Positions 45,733 to 56,343 of a stretch of DNA of 64,000 bases are shown in pieces. Each line of letters begins with the position of its first letter. Within the stretch, counting starts at the first letter, position 1. The position numbers and the translations under genes are program-made. Source of the DNA: Planctomycetia bacterium (GTDB lineage: Bacteria; Planctomycetota; Planctomycetia; Pirellulales; Thermoguttaceae). Below the pieces are notes generated by a model. The model searched no databases and was not told the DNA's origin. It saw only the letters and a program-made list of their open reading frames with translations. The stretch spans positions 19,623 through 83,622 of the forward strand of contig JAUNBG010000012.1 of assembly GCA_030527205.1 (NCBI GenBank), written 5' to 3'.

Positions 45733-47811
45733 ATGAGTTCCGCATTAGCTTTTTTATTGATCAAGTCCCGAGGATTGTCTCGCTCAAAAAATTCTTCTTC
45801 AGAGAATATCGAGAAAATTCCTGTTTATTCCGATTCGGTCATCTTGGGGCGACATCCCTTTTGCAATATCGTTTTGGATAACGCCGCCGTCAGTCGAGAG
45901 CATACGCGCATTGAGCATTCGCAAAATGGGTTCACAATCGAAGATTTGCAGAGTCGCAATGGAACCTGGCTCAATAATAAACCGTTGATTCGCAAAACAT
46001 TTTTATATGATAACGATATTATTCGAATTTGTGATATGATTATCGTCTTTACTTCCAGTTTGCCGGAAGCAAGACGCCCTTCCAAAGAAGAAAGTTGTCT
46101 CGGAAGTCAAACGGTTATTATAAATAATGATTCGCTTCAAGACCTCAATATTTCGTCGCAAATCAACGTTCATGATTCTCAACAATCGCAACTTGTCGGT
46201 TGCGGCGATTATGTTCGTCAAATTACGAATTTGCAAAACAAAATTTCTGTTTTGATGTCCTTTGCAAAAAATTTGGGAAAAGTCAACAAACCGTCTGATT
46301 TATTGCCTCGTTTTCTTTCTGACTTGCTGATTCTGTTTCCGCAAGCTGATTATGCTTGTTTATTGGCCCCCAATCTTAAAACAAAAGAATATGAAATTTC
46401 CTATTTTCAGCGACGCAATCCAAATGATTTGACCCCGATTCATATCAGTCGAACCTTATTGGAAACCGTCATTAAATCCCGAAACGGAATTCTGTCAGAA
46501 GAATTTCATTCCGATTTTTTAGCTGATTCAAACTTGGAAAATAATCTTGAAGTTTCTCCCTCCCGGAAAGTTCAAAGTCAAAACGATTCCGATCCAAACC
46601 ATTTGACTTTCCTGGAACAGCCCAAAATTGATCCAGAAAAAATTCAAACGCTCCAAAACATTAAAACAACTTCATTGACGGAATTGCAAATTTCCAATCC
46701 AGAAATTCGAAAATCCCGATTGGGAGCTCCTAAAGAAAAAACCAAAAAAGAAAAAACGTTAAAAAAAACGAATCAGGAAAATCAAGCGAAAAGTTATAAA
46801 ATTCGCCCGCAATCGTTGTTCGCTTTTTCTGACAAAAACGCTTTCGATGATTCAAATAATCCGCATAAATATACAATTAATCCGCATAAATATACAATGG
46901 CGGTTCCCATTCTTGATATTTCAAAAGAAGACGACGTTTTGGGCGTTTTGAAACTTGACTCTCTGGATTTTCAAACGCCGTTTTCGCATGACGATCTCGA
47001 TTTATTGATTGCGGTTGCCAATCAAGCGGCTGTTTATTATGAGAATTCGAAACATCATGAGATTCTTCTTCAAGAAACAATATTAACGCAGGAAATGACC
47101 GTTGCGCATAAAGTTCAAAAAGGATTTCTTCCGGCGGCGCCTCCCAAAATTTTGAATTATGATTTCTTTGACTATTATCGGCCTGCTAAATATTTAGGGG
47201 GAGATTATTTCGATTATATTCCGCTTCCGGATGGACGCTTGGCCATTGCTTTAGGAGATGTTTCCGGCAAGGGAATTTCCGCGGCTCTGCTTATGGCTCA
47301 ACTCTCTTCTGAAGTTCGTTACAGCCTTCTTTTGGAAAAATCATATACGCAGGCAATGGAACGACTCAACCGCGTTTATTCCGAAAATCATTGGGATAAT
47401 CGTTTTATAACCTTTCTTTTAGCCGTTCTTGACCCGCAGCTTCACAAGATTCATCTTTTAAACGCCGGACATGTTTTTCCGATTTTATCAACAACCGGCG
47501 GCAAGATTTTTGAACAAGGAGACGGACTTCATGGGTTCCCGCTGGGAATTATTTCCGATTCACAATATCAGGAGTTCATTTTCGAACTTCGACCTGGCGA
47601 ACTGATAACCATTATGAGCGACGGAATAACCGATGCGATGAACGATCAAGACGATTTTTTCGGTTTGGATCGAGTCAGAGATTGCTTAAGAAACCCCGAT
47701 CATTTAACTGCGCAAGAACTCGGCGAAAAACTCTTGAATCAGGTTCGCTCTTTCTCTAAAAACATTCCGCAAACGGATGATCAATGCCTTGTTGTTTTTG
47801 GTCGAAAATAA
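45733..47811 (+). CDS. FHA-GAF-PP2C (RsbU/SpoIIE-type) phosphatase
   Basis: A 692-residue signalling protein without membrane helices. An FHA domain at about 25-110 has 'VILGRHPFCNIVLDNAAVSREHTRI' (in two parts) and 'LQSRNGTWLNNKPL', with the phosphothreonine-binding Arg, Ser and Asn all present. A GAF-like domain (about 165-445) is split by a basic, low-complexity insert of about 110 residues; it ends with 'FSHDDLDLLIAVANQAAVYYENS'. The C-terminal PP2C domain (about 455-692) shows 'EMTVAHKVQKGFLP', 'YLGGDYFDYIPLPDGRLAIA', 'GDVSGKGISAALLMAQL' and 'GELITIMSDGITDAMN', with the metal-binding Asp residues. Such proteins dephosphorylate anti-anti-sigma factors. No STAS or kinase partner is adjacent, so the target is unknown. 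Confidence 0.92.
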   Translation: MSSALAFLLIKSRGLSRSKNSSSENIEKIPVYSDSVILGRHPFCNIVLDNAAVSREHTRIEHSQNGFTIEDLQSRNGTWLNNKPLIRKTFLYDNDIIRICDMIIVFTSSLPEARRPSKEESCLGSQTVIINNDSLQDLNISSQINVHDSQQSQLVGCGDYVRQITNLQNKISVLMSFAKNLGKVNKPSDLLPRFLSDLLILFPQADYACLLAPNLKTKEYEISYFQRRNPNDLTPIHISRTLLETVIKSRNGILSEEFHSDFLADSNLENNLEVSPSRKVQSQNDSDPNHLTFLEQPKIDPEKIQTLQNIKTTSLTELQISNPEIRKSRLGAPKEKTKKEKTLKKTNQENQAKSYKIRPQSLFAFSDKNAFDDSNNPHKYTINPHKYTMAVPILDISKEDDVLGVLKLDSLDFQTPFSHDDLDLLIAVANQAAVYYENSKHHEILLQETILTQEMTVAHKVQKGFLPAAPPKILNYDFFDYYRPAKYLGGDYFDYIPLPDGRLAIALGDVSGKGISAALLMAQLSSEVRYSLLLEKSYTQAMERLNRVYSENHWDNRFITFLLAVLDPQLHKIHLLNAGHVFPILSTTGGKIFEQGDGLHGFPLGIISDSQYQEFIFELRPGELITIMSDGITDAMNDQDDFFGLDRVRDCLRNPDHLTAQELGEKLLNQVRSFSKNIPQTDDQCLVVFGRK

Positions 47812-48465
47812 AAAATGAATAAAACTGCCGTTTTCAAAAAACAGATGAAAAATTTGGCTGTTTTCTTAAAGAAAATCAGCGAAAACGGAACGACGTCATT
47901 CATTCTTTTTCAAACCAGTTCCGCTCTCAAACCGTTTGATTCACAAAATCTCAAGCGAACGGGAATAAGGTTTTCTGCCATTCCCATTTCCATATAAATC
48001 TTTCGAATCCCTCAGATCTTTCCCTTCGCAAATTTCTTAAAACAAACGGATCCAAAACAAAAAAAGCCGAATAACTCAATCGTTTCGCGGAGAAAAGTCA
48101 GACGCTCTTTTCATAAAAAATGTAAAAACTTCCTTATTCCTTTCCTTCAACTTCCCTCGAACTATCATTCTTATAAAGAAGTCTATTTTAACAAAAAAAG
48201 TTTATTCTGCTTTTTTATTTTTGATATTTTCTCTGTTGCTTCGATTTTTCCTTCTTTATCCAAAAGAAACAATTCGAACCAACAAAGTTTGTCGAAAACC
48301 AAGAGAAAAGTCAAAACAACATAAACTTTCAAGAAAAGAAAAAACGAGCAAGAAAGTTGAAACAGTTCCCAATATGTTGGTTATTGTTCCATTTTTTCTT
48401 TATTGAAAGGAATAAAAGAGCAGAATAAAAAACGCAACGAAAAAATCTATTGGAAAGGAAAAAAT
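47812..48465. other. Intergenic region, no convincing gene
   Basis: About 650 nt of AT-rich sequence. A 60-codon open frame begins 3 nt after the phosphatase stop but has no ribosome site of its own and no family features. I see no clear terminator or RNA. Confidence 0.4.
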
Positions 48466-49197
48466 ATGACAACAGGAGAAGAACATAAATGCGTTTGCCA
48501 TCGTTTGGGACGTTGGGCTCTTTTAGCCATTATTCTGGTTTTGGCTCTGGGCGTTCTGAGTTGGGCAACAATGGAACAACGCAAAAACATTATAAAAACG
48601 GCTCAAGAAATGAAAGAATGCGAAACTTTCGTTTCCTGTGCTGAAAAAGCTGGTTTGACTGGCGTCTTGGAAAAAGACGGACCTTTTACGGTTTTCATTC
48701 CAACAAATGAAGCTTTTCAAAAATTGTCCTCCGAACAACTTTCTGATTTACTGAATAATAAATCAGCCCTGACAACTCTGCTTCTTTATCATTTGATCCC
48801 GCAAAGAATGACTCCCGCTGAAATGAAAGAAGCTCAAGATTGTATGACCTGTACGGTTCCGCAAACGGCGATCAGTTGCACTGAAAATACTTACGGAAAA
48901 GCGAACTGCATTCGAAACGCCATTCCTTGCACAAACGGCGTTATTTATTTAATCGATACGGTTCAAATTCCGCCTTTTTTGACCGATACTCCAGAAATTG
49001 TCGATTCGGCTGAAATCAGTATTACCGAAACGGTTCCTGCAACAAATGAATCAAACAATCCGGCTATAAAAGAGAATACGCTCAATCAAATAAAAACGGA
49101 TAAAAAGCCTGAGACAGCTGCGGAAGTCATAAACGATAAGACTGCAGAATCAAGCGAAAAAACAACAGAACCTGAAAAGACTCCAGAAAATAAATAA
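48466..49197 (+). CDS. Membrane-anchored fasciclin (FAS1) domain protein, Cys-rich
   Basis: A 243-residue protein. The ATG at 48466 follows 'ggaaaggaaaa'. The N-terminus carries 'CVCHRLG' and one helix ('WALLAIILVLALGVLSWA'), probably an uncleaved anchor. The FAS1 domain spans about 45-165: 'ETFVSCAEKAGLTGVLEKDG', 'PFTVFIPTNEAFQKLSSEQL', 'LLLYHLIPQRMTPAEM' and 'ACTNGVIYLID'-like closing block ('PCTNGVIYLIDTVQIPP'). The domain has at least eight cysteines, including 'CMTC', unusual for bacterial FAS1 proteins and suggestive of disulfides. The acidic Thr/Glu/Lys-rich tail is probably disordered. The role is likely cell-surface adhesion. Confidence 0.85.
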   Translation: MTTGEEHKCVCHRLGRWALLAIILVLALGVLSWATMEQRKNIIKTAQEMKECETFVSCAEKAGLTGVLEKDGPFTVFIPTNEAFQKLSSEQLSDLLNNKSALTTLLLYHLIPQRMTPAEMKEAQDCMTCTVPQTAISCTENTYGKANCIRNAIPCTNGVIYLIDTVQIPPFLTDTPEIVDSAEISITETVPATNESNNPAIKENTLNQIKTDKKPETAAEVINDKTAESSEKTTEPEKTPENK

Positions 49198-49222
49198 ATC
49201 ATACCGAAACGCATGAAATGAG

Positions 49223-49270
49223 AAAATCTGTTTAAAACTGTACAGTTTTTTGATTTAAAGAACAGATTTT
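49223..49270 (+). terminator. Nested hairpin after the fasciclin gene
   Basis: AAAATCTGTT pairs with AACAGATTTT, enclosing a second palindrome AAAACTGTACAGTTTT. It lies 25 nt past the fasciclin stop. Confidence 0.6.
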
Positions 49271-49376
49271 ATGTCTTTTTGTTACCGTGAGCTTTTTGCT
49301 TCGTCGCGACACAAAAATCTCATGACAACCCCATGAACAACGAGCGACTTTTGAGTTAATGTTCATGCTATATTGG

Positions 49377-49407
49377 GCAGTTTCTGTCGACAGAAACTGC
49401 TTTTTTT
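49377..49407 (+). terminator. Intrinsic terminator with perfect palindrome and T7
   Basis: GCAGTTTCTG TCGA CAGAAACTGC is a perfect palindrome (49377-49400), followed by seven T. It sits between the convergent fasciclin and sialidase-like genes. Confidence 0.85.
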
Positions 49408-49465
49408 ATTGCCTTTTTATTATCTTTTTGTTATCTTTGTTATCTTTTTGAAATAGGCTCAAAGA

Positions 49466-50665
49466 TTAATCGTTGAGTTTCCAATGGGCGTAACGCAAAA
49501 CAGCTTTCGGATATTCCTGCATCCTCTCATACCAAACGGAAAGAAACGATTGATCGGCAAGCTGAACCGTTGACGGATAACCGAGGTCGCCGGATGTTCC
49601 GTCTTGCGACAAAAAGATTGGTTCCGACCAGGTTTCGCCGTTATCGCTGCTGATTCGAGCCTGATTTCCCAATGGGGAACGTCGATGACCATAAGTCATA
49701 AGCAGACGACCGTCTTTCATTTTTATTAAATGCGACGGAATGCCCCAAACGCCGATCGAATGCGGAATCGTCCAGGTTAAACCGCCGTCTTCCGATTCCG
49801 TTTGAAGCGTTTCATTATTATTGTTCTGATTATGATTTCTGATTTGAACAATCAATCGACCGTTGGCGGCTTCAACGCCATGCAATTCATAATAGAAGTC
49901 GTTTTCGCCGGGACGATAAGGAATGTCTGACAAAAATGACCAGGTTTGACCGTCGTCTTTCGATTCAACAACGCCGACTGTATTATGATTCGGCGTCTGT
50001 TTCCAAAGATCATTTCCGGCATAAAGCAAACGGCCATCGGCGAGTTGAAATGGTCCATGCGGACTGTTGAGCGTCGATGAATAACGTTCCGACCAATTGA
50101 CGCCGCCGTCTGTCGAACGAAGCATCCAACAACCAAGTTCATTATTCCGTTCTTCTTCTGAAATGCGATCATTAACGGAACTCCAGCGCAAAAAACGTTC
50201 ATCGCTCCATTGTTTTTCGCCCTTGGCTCGCAATTCCGTTTCTTTTTTCAAAGAATCCCAATAAGCAAGCGAAGTAAACGTCGTTACTAAAATCGTTCCT
50301 TTTGCCGTTACAAGAATTCCTGCGTCGCGATCATCAATCGGGCCATCATAAATCGTTTGCGGCCAAGTCCAGGTTTGACCATTGTCTTTCGAACGAAACA
50401 GGTCAACTCGCCCAAATGGACAAACATGATCTTCTCGACCGCCGGAAACGACAACTAAAATCTCTCCGTTTTCGCGAATTCCAACTGTTGGCCAACCATA
50501 ATAAAGATTCGGTTGTTGACTCAAAACAGCAGTTCGCATGATTTCATAGGAAGGCGCTGCTCCAAATGCTTTGATCCATGGAGTCGCGGAAAATAAGGAA
50601 ACGCCCAAAATGCCGCCTGCCGTTTGCGATAACATTTGACGTCTTGAAATGTTCTGTTGCTTCAT
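49466..50665 (-). CDS. Exported sialidase-superfamily (BNR) protein
   Basis: A 399-residue six-bladed propeller protein. The N-terminus 'MKQQNISRRQMLSQTAGGIL' has a twin-arginine-like motif followed by a hydrophobic stretch and 'AFGAAP', consistent with Tat export. Five Asp-box motifs (SxDxGxxW) are visible: 'SKDNGQTW', 'STDGGVNW', 'SKDDGQTW', 'SEDGGLTW' and 'SSDNGETW'. An early Arg in 'GGREDHVCPFGRVDLFRS' and 'YGHRRSPLGNQARIS' could belong to an active-site triad, but the classical RIP motif is missing, so true sialidase activity is uncertain. Homologues are abundant in planctomycetes. Weak ribosome site. The gene is alone, 142 nt after rny on the same strand. Confidence 0.85.
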   Translation of the reverse strand: MKQQNISRRQMLSQTAGGILGVSLFSATPWIKAFGAAPSYEIMRTAVLSQQPNLYYGWPTVGIRENGEILVVVSGGREDHVCPFGRVDLFRSKDNGQTWTWPQTIYDGPIDDRDAGILVTAKGTILVTTFTSLAYWDSLKKETELRAKGEKQWSDERFLRWSSVNDRISEEERNNELGCWMLRSTDGGVNWSERYSSTLNSPHGPFQLADGRLLYAGNDLWKQTPNHNTVGVVESKDDGQTWSFLSDIPYRPGENDFYYELHGVEAANGRLIVQIRNHNQNNNNETLQTESEDGGLTWTIPHSIGVWGIPSHLIKMKDGRLLMTYGHRRSPLGNQARISSDNGETWSEPIFLSQDGTSGDLGYPSTVQLADQSFLSVWYERMQEYPKAVLRYAHWKLND

Positions 50666-50807
50666 GTCAACCCTCTTTTTTGAGTAACTTGAACTGTTGC
50701 GAAAAATATAATCCGTTATGAAAATCTTGTCTTTCCTTGTTCAATCCGTCTTGGTCAGAAAAATCAATCCGCAATTGAATCAATCCGCAATTGACTGTTT
50801 GACTTCT

Positions 50808-52379
50808 TTATTTGGCTATTTCGGTTGTTCTGGTTTCCCGAATAACAGTGACTTTTATTTCGCCTGGAAATTGAAGGCGTTCGTTCAATGCCAAAACAAC
50901 ATCCCGACAAGTTTTGGCGGCCGATTCATCGGTCGTTTGCCCTGAATTAACCAAAATGCGTATTTCTCGCCCTGCTTGAACGGCAAATGCTTGTTCAACA
51001 TTGGGAAATTCCATTGCTATCGTTTCAAGTTCTTCCATTCGCTTGACATAATGTTCCAACGTTTCGCGCCGGGCTCCCGGTCGAGAAGCGCTGCAAGCGT
51101 CTGCTGTGGCAACAATAATTGTATAAGGATTATTGATCCGCGGATTATCATGATGTCCGAGCGCTGCTTGAACGACTTCAAAAGGTTCGCCATAACGTTT
51201 TAATATGTCTGCTCCAATCTTGGGATGTCCCCCTTCCAATTCATGATCTGCTGCTTTTCCAATATCATGAAGCAAACCGCAACGTCGAGCCAAACGTTCA
51301 TTCAGTCCGAGTTCAACCGCAATTAAACCTGATAAAAATGCGACTTCGATTGAATGGCGTAAAACATTTTGGCTGTAACTCGTTCGGAAATAAAGGCGTC
51401 CCAACAAATTGACAATGCGATCATGCAAATGAAGGACATCGACTTCCTGACACGCTTCCGTTCCAGCGCGTTGAATAAATGATTGAATTTCTCGATTGGT
51501 TTCCTGATAAATTTCTTCTATCCGCGACGGATGAATTCGTCCGTCAACAATCAAACGATTTAACGTTAATCGAGCAACTTCGCGTCGAATTGCGTCAAAA
51601 GCGCTGACGATAACAACGCCGGGCGTATCGTCGATAATAACATCAACTCCCGTTACTTTTTCAAAAGCGCGAATATTGCGTCCTTCGCGTCCAATGATTC
51701 GTCCCTTCATATCGTCATTTGGAATATCAATGGAACTTGTCGTTGCTTCGGCTGTATGCGAAGCGGCATAACGTTGCAATGCAAGCAGAAGAATATTTCG
51801 CGCCTGTTGTTCGCATTGTTCGGTTACTATTTTTTCATTTTTCAGGATTAAAGCGCCAGCTTCGGCATGAAGTTCCGTTTCAAGATTACTCAACAGCAAC
51901 TTCGTTGCCGCTTCTTTTGAAAGTCCAGAGAGTTCATGAAGAATCTGTTTTTGGGTATCGATTGTTTTTTGGAGTTCTATGGAACGCGATTTGTTTTCTT
52001 CGATTTTTTCCAAAAGTTTTCGTTGAGTCGATTCAACAAGCTTTTCTTGTTTACGAAGATCATCGACCTGTTTGTCAATCATGTCTTGACGCTTATTGAG
52101 TATGCGTTCCTTTTCATGATTTTCTTTTCGAGCCAGGCGCATTTCGGACTCTATTTTTTCCTTTTGCTGCATTGCCTGCTCTTTGAGTTCGATTTCAACT
52201 TCGCGGCGATTATTCTCCGCGTCTTGCTTTGCTCGCTTGATCAGGTCTTGAGCATAAGTTTCTGCGTCCTGTTTTCTCGATCGATCCAAATAGCGAATAA
52301 AATAAAAAACAATCGTTCCTGTTATAACCATTAATAAAATGATTAAAAAAATGAAACTGAAAATATTAATATGAATCAC
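50808..52379 (-). CDS. rny: Ribonuclease Y
   Basis: A 523-residue membrane-bound endoribonuclease that starts mRNA decay. It starts with GTG at 52379 and has 'gaggga' upstream. The N-terminal helix ('[20 protein letters not shown]') anchors it. A long coiled coil follows (about 35-190, rich in Glu, Lys and Arg, '[18 protein letters not shown]'). The KH domain is at about 215-275 ('[20 protein letters not shown]'), with '[13 protein letters not shown]' after it. The HD domain (about 330-430) shows '[19 protein letters not shown]' and '[10 protein letters not shown]'. The C-terminal '[21 protein letters not shown]' is family-typical. All expected domains are present and the length is normal. 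Confidence 0.97.
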   Translation of the reverse strand: MIHINIFSFIFLIILLMVITGTIVFYFIRYLDRSRKQDAETYAQDLIKRAKQDAENNRREVEIELKEQAMQQKEKIESEMRLARKENHEKERILNKRQDMIDKQVDDLRKQEKLVESTQRKLLEKIEENKSRSIELQKTIDTQKQILHELSGLSKEAATKLLLSNLETELHAEAGALILKNEKIVTEQCEQQARNILLLALQRYAASHTAEATTSSIDIPNDDMKGRIIGREGRNIRAFEKVTGVDVIIDDTPGVVIVSAFDAIRREVARLTLNRLIVDGRIHPSRIEEIYQETNREIQSFIQRAGTEACQEVDVLHLHDRIVNLLGRLYFRTSYSQNVLRHSIEVAFLSGLIAVELGLNERLARRCGLLHDIGKAADHELEGGHPKIGADILKRYGEPFEVVQAALGHHDNPRINNPYTIIVATADACSASRPGARRETLEHYVKRMEELETIAMEFPNVEQAFAVQAGREIRILVNSGQTTDESAAKTCRDVVLALNERLQFPGEIKVTVIRETRTTEIAK

Positions 52380-53719
52380 AGTATTCCCTCAAAAAAGCTT
52401 CGTCGAAAGAATTACTGCACAAAAAACTCATTACAATTTCAATAAACGCTTTTCGTAATTGTTTTGGAGGACGTTCGTCTTGGTCTTTTCTTTAAAAAAG
52501 AAAGCGCATTGAAAAAACCTTTTTCGAAAAAATAACCGCAAATATCTTTTGCATTGAATTCTGAGCTGGAGAAATTTCCCCTCCGAAAGAGAGAAAAACG
52601 AAACGTTTTTTGAATCATTCCGAACATTAATATTTTTCTTTGACGAAATCAATTGCAATGAGTAAGCAAGAGAATCAGACAGAGAATAAAATATTCCGAA
52701 TAAAACAACAAACGGGATTTTAGAATTCAAATGGAAGAAATAATTCATTAAATAAAATTTCAAAGATCGTTCTTGTTTTGAAGGAAAAGCGCAAAATGAG
52801 TTCTGATTTTTTTCGAAAGCTCGAAAAAAACGACCGAAATGCGTTACAAGAACAAATAAACAATGAAACAGATTAATCAATGTTTGACTTTCTTTTTAAT
52901 GATTCATTTAAAAGAAAAAGGTTACAGAAAAATGAACGACGACCAATGTTTATGGAAAAGTGTTCGTTTAGAAAAACTGAAAAATGAGCATTGTCTCGAA
53001 AGGATGAAATAGGATGACTTGCAATAATTTTCCATTTTCGTTACCGATCCAAAGACCAAACGAAATCCAAACCTGTTAAAAAACCCGAATCGTTGTTTGC
53101 AAGCCCGCAACGACGGAGAATTACGAAAGGCGAAGCTGTCGCCCGTTCAGGTTTCGATTAATCTGTTTCTTTTGAATAAAAAAAGACAGATTTCATTAAA
53201 ATCCCAAAGTCATCAATGTCTTTTCCATAATTATCAAAGTTTCATTGATAAGGATAATTTCATAAGGACAATTTGAGAGGAATTCGAATCAGCTATAATT
53301 TTTGCAACAACGATCAATTAAAAATCGAATTGATAAATGTCAAAAACCCGCAGTTCAGGAATAACTCTCTTTATGCCAGCGAGAACTTTTTATGCAGCAA
53401 CTAACAGTTTCAAACGAAATTTTTATATTAACAAAAAATCGTTAAATTATTAATTGTTCATTATATCAAAACGCTCTTGCTTAAATATAATGAACAGACT
53501 TTTTCATTTTAACGAAAAAGAGTCAATAACGCAACAGGAAAAATAAATATTTTCTTTAAGTTTATCGACTCCTGTTTAAAAAACGAGATTTCTGGATAAA
53601 ATAGAATAAGAAGCTAATTCCCTTTATTATTAAAAAGTTTGAGCAACAAACAGTTGAAGCTCTGTCGATTAAACCGAGACCGGATTTCCTTTTTGAAATT
53701 CATTTGAAATTAGATTATA
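52380..53719. other. 1.3-kb AT-rich intergenic region
   Basis: The longest gene-free stretch in the window, between divergent rny and mutL. A minus-strand frame of 149 codons (52431-52880) has unnatural Phe/Leu-rich composition and no ribosome site. A diverged R3-like stretch lies near 53075-53150. I looked for tmRNA, RNase P and SRP RNA signatures and saw none. Confidence 0.45.
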
Positions 53720-56062
53720 ATGAACGAAATCAAACAACTTTCTGCAAATATGATTAACAAGATCGCGGCTGGCGAAGTTATTGAAAGGCCGGCGAGCGTT
53801 GTTAAGGAATTGGTCGAAAATTCAATTGACGCGGGAGCAAAACGAATTGAGGTTGTTGTTGAACGAAGCGGATTTGATTTGATTCGAATTCAAGATGACG
53901 GTTGCGGCATTTCAGCAGATCAAATTCCTTTCGCTCTTATGCCTCACGCGACCAGCAAAATCGTTGATGTCGATGATCTTTTTAATATAACGACCTTTGG
54001 ATTTCGCGGCGAAGCCCTCGCTTCCGTTGCTGAAATCAGCCAGTTTCTTTTGCGAAGTCGGGTTTCCGAGTCGTCAGAAGGAACAGAAATCCGAAGCGAT
54101 GGCGGCAATATATCGGGAATGAATCCTTGCGGAATGCCAACAGGAACGATTATTGACGTTCGAAACATCTTTTTTAACATTCCCGCCCGTCGCAAATATC
54201 TGAAAAGCGTTGCGACTGAATTTGGACATATTTCCGAAGCTTTTATGCGATTGGCCATTCCGCAGATCGGAATTCATTTCATTTTGAAACATAATGGACG
54301 CATTGTTTATGATTTTCCGCCGGTTTCTCATATTTTGGATCGAATTTCAGCGTTAACTGGAAAACAAGCTTCTGATAAATTGTTAAAAGTTGAATGTTCG
54401 CGCGGAGATGTTCATATTTCAGGATATATCGGTCATCCTGATTTAAGTCGGCATAATGCGAGTTTTCAATATTTTTTTCTTAATCAGCGTTATATAAAAG
54501 ATCGTTCTTTACAGCATGCGCTAATGGAAGCTTATCGCGGTTTAATGACCGTTGGACGACATCCGGTCGCTTTTCTCGAATTGGATGTTCCAACCAATAT
54601 CATTGATGTTAACGTTCATCCGACAAAATTGGAAGTTCGGTTTCTGGATTCTCATTTGATTTATTCCAATTTTTTAAGCGCTGTTCGCGAACAACTTTTA
54701 TTGGCCGATCTTTCAAGCCGACCGCATGCCGGCGAAATATCGAATCATTCGTCTCAATTCAAGCGAACAAATTCGTTTAAAGGAAAAAATGATTTTTGCG
54801 ATGACGATCATTTGGATCCGCAACAAGCGCTTGATCCCGAGTTTACAGAAGAAATGCGGAAGAATTTTCTTCAATGGTCCAATCAATGCGCCAAAACGGC
54901 CAGTTCGCAAGAAGGACTTCATTTTCTTGATGAGGACAATGATTCTGAATCAGAGACTTTATCGAACGAATCAGATTTTTCGCCTTCAAATGATTTATCG
55001 GTTCATGATTCTGATTCATTGCCTTTTGATGATTCCAATGCGTTGGCATTCAATAACATTCATTCAGAAAATGATATCAAAAGATCATTTTCCCAACAAA
55101 AAAATAAAAAGGGGTCTGCGCTTTCGCAAGGACTCAATGAAATTCGTTTCCGCGCCAAACAAACGGACTCATTATTTTCTGGAAACAAAATTCCTGAGTT
55201 TGTTCCTTTTCCTGACGGGCATTCCTCATTTTTTTCTCCTTCTGAATTAATGAAAAATCAGTCCTTAAATAATGATTCCTCTCAAAATAACGTTTGTTCA
55301 ATTGACAAAAATGATTGGCAAAACGGAGACTCTTTTAATCAACCGAACAGTTCTTCCCTTCAAGATTCCGGGCAGGAATTGTCGGACACAAATTGCCAAA
55401 ATGAATCAAAATTAATCATTAATTCGTTTTCCAATGACTCCAACAAGCGTTGGTTTCAAACGATTCGGGAAAAAATTGCGATTAATTCGTCGGGCAACCC
55501 GGTTCTGCAAATTCATCAACGTTATTTGATTATGGAATCGACTGACGGTTTGGCTATTATTGATCAACACGCGTTGCATGAACGAATTCTTTATGAGAAA
55601 ATTAAGGCCAAAATAAACCAGGGACGTCTCGACATTCAACGACTTTTGCTTCCGGAAACGGTTGATTTGACGCCAAATGAAAGCGCCTGCGCTTTAGATA
55701 ACAAAGATTTTCTCGCCGATTTTGGACTCCTCATTGATTCTTTTGGCGGAAATACAATTGTCATTAATGGTTATCCTTCCATTTTGCGACAAATTCCCCC
55801 TCATGAAATTCTATTGACTCTTATCGAACCAATAATAAAAGGCGGAAAAAAGCCTGATCGTTCCAATTTGCTTGACGAAATGATGCATCAAATGGCTTGT
55901 AAAGCTGCGGTTAAGGCTGGCGATCTCTTAAGAAACGACGCGATTACCGAATTGCTGGCTCTCGCCGAACAGGAAATCAACGCGCATCATTGTCCGCACG
56001 GAAGACCTTCAACCCTTATTATTTCATGCAAAGATATCGATAAGCTGTTCAAAAGAACTTAA
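53720..56062 (+). CDS. mutL: DNA mismatch repair protein MutL (endonuclease type)
   Basis: A 780-residue protein that links mismatch recognition to strand incision. The GHKL ATPase has 'IAAGEVIERPASVVKELVEN', 'IDAGAKRIEV', 'DDGCGISADQI' and 'TFGFRGEALASVAEIS'. 'NVHPTKLEVRF' closes the transducer domain near residue 310. A very long acidic Ser/Asn-rich linker (about 340-575) follows. The C-terminal domain carries the nicking motif 'DQHALHERILYE' (Asp615), 'MACKAAVKAG' and 'CPHGRPS' (from Cys758), so this MutL should cut DNA itself, as in bacteria without MutH. No ribosome site is seen; a TATAAT sequence overlaps the ATG. No mutS is nearby. Confidence 0.96.
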   Translation: MNEIKQLSANMINKIAAGEVIERPASVVKELVENSIDAGAKRIEVVVERSGFDLIRIQDDGCGISADQIPFALMPHATSKIVDVDDLFNITTFGFRGEALASVAEISQFLLRSRVSESSEGTEIRSDGGNISGMNPCGMPTGTIIDVRNIFFNIPARRKYLKSVATEFGHISEAFMRLAIPQIGIHFILKHNGRIVYDFPPVSHILDRISALTGKQASDKLLKVECSRGDVHISGYIGHPDLSRHNASFQYFFLNQRYIKDRSLQHALMEAYRGLMTVGRHPVAFLELDVPTNIIDVNVHPTKLEVRFLDSHLIYSNFLSAVREQLLLADLSSRPHAGEISNHSSQFKRTNSFKGKNDFCDDDHLDPQQALDPEFTEEMRKNFLQWSNQCAKTASSQEGLHFLDEDNDSESETLSNESDFSPSNDLSVHDSDSLPFDDSNALAFNNIHSENDIKRSFSQQKNKKGSALSQGLNEIRFRAKQTDSLFSGNKIPEFVPFPDGHSSFFSPSELMKNQSLNNDSSQNNVCSIDKNDWQNGDSFNQPNSSSLQDSGQELSDTNCQNESKLIINSFSNDSNKRWFQTIREKIAINSSGNPVLQIHQRYLIMESTDGLAIIDQHALHERILYEKIKAKINQGRLDIQRLLLPETVDLTPNESACALDNKDFLADFGLLIDSFGGNTIVINGYPSILRQIPPHEILLTLIEPIIKGGKKPDRSNLLDEMMHQMACKAAVKAGDLLRNDAITELLALAEQEINAHHCPHGRPSTLIISCKDIDKLFKRT

Positions 56063-56343
56063 TGAAACCGAACAAAATGATTACAAAAGGGCAAAATCTT
56101 TGCCGTTTCCAATTTCAAAAAACGTTTTTGTCAATATATGATCCAAAAACCAAAATTGTTGGAACGTCAGTTCGATTCGGGTCGACATCATTTTTGGAAA
56201 TTTAGGATAACTCAAACTGTAAACGACTGTTTTTGGTCTCTGCGTCTCGACGAGATAAAAAATCAAGCGACGCTTACTTTTTGAAAAAAAATTTTTACAT
56301 TGTTTATTGCTCAATATTATTAAAAATTAATTATCAAAATAAA

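Noticed and set aside
47815..47997. 60-codon frame directly after the FHA-GAF-PP2C gene
   Set aside because: No ribosome site of its own, polar random composition; proximity alone is not enough.
52431..52880. 149-codon minus-strand open frame
   Set aside because: Phe/Leu/Lys composition of random AT-rich DNA, no ribosome site and no domain.
52380..53719. Possible housekeeping RNA (tmRNA, RNase P, SRP) in the longest gene-free region
   Set aside because: None of the conserved core sequences of these RNAs could be found on either strand by eye.
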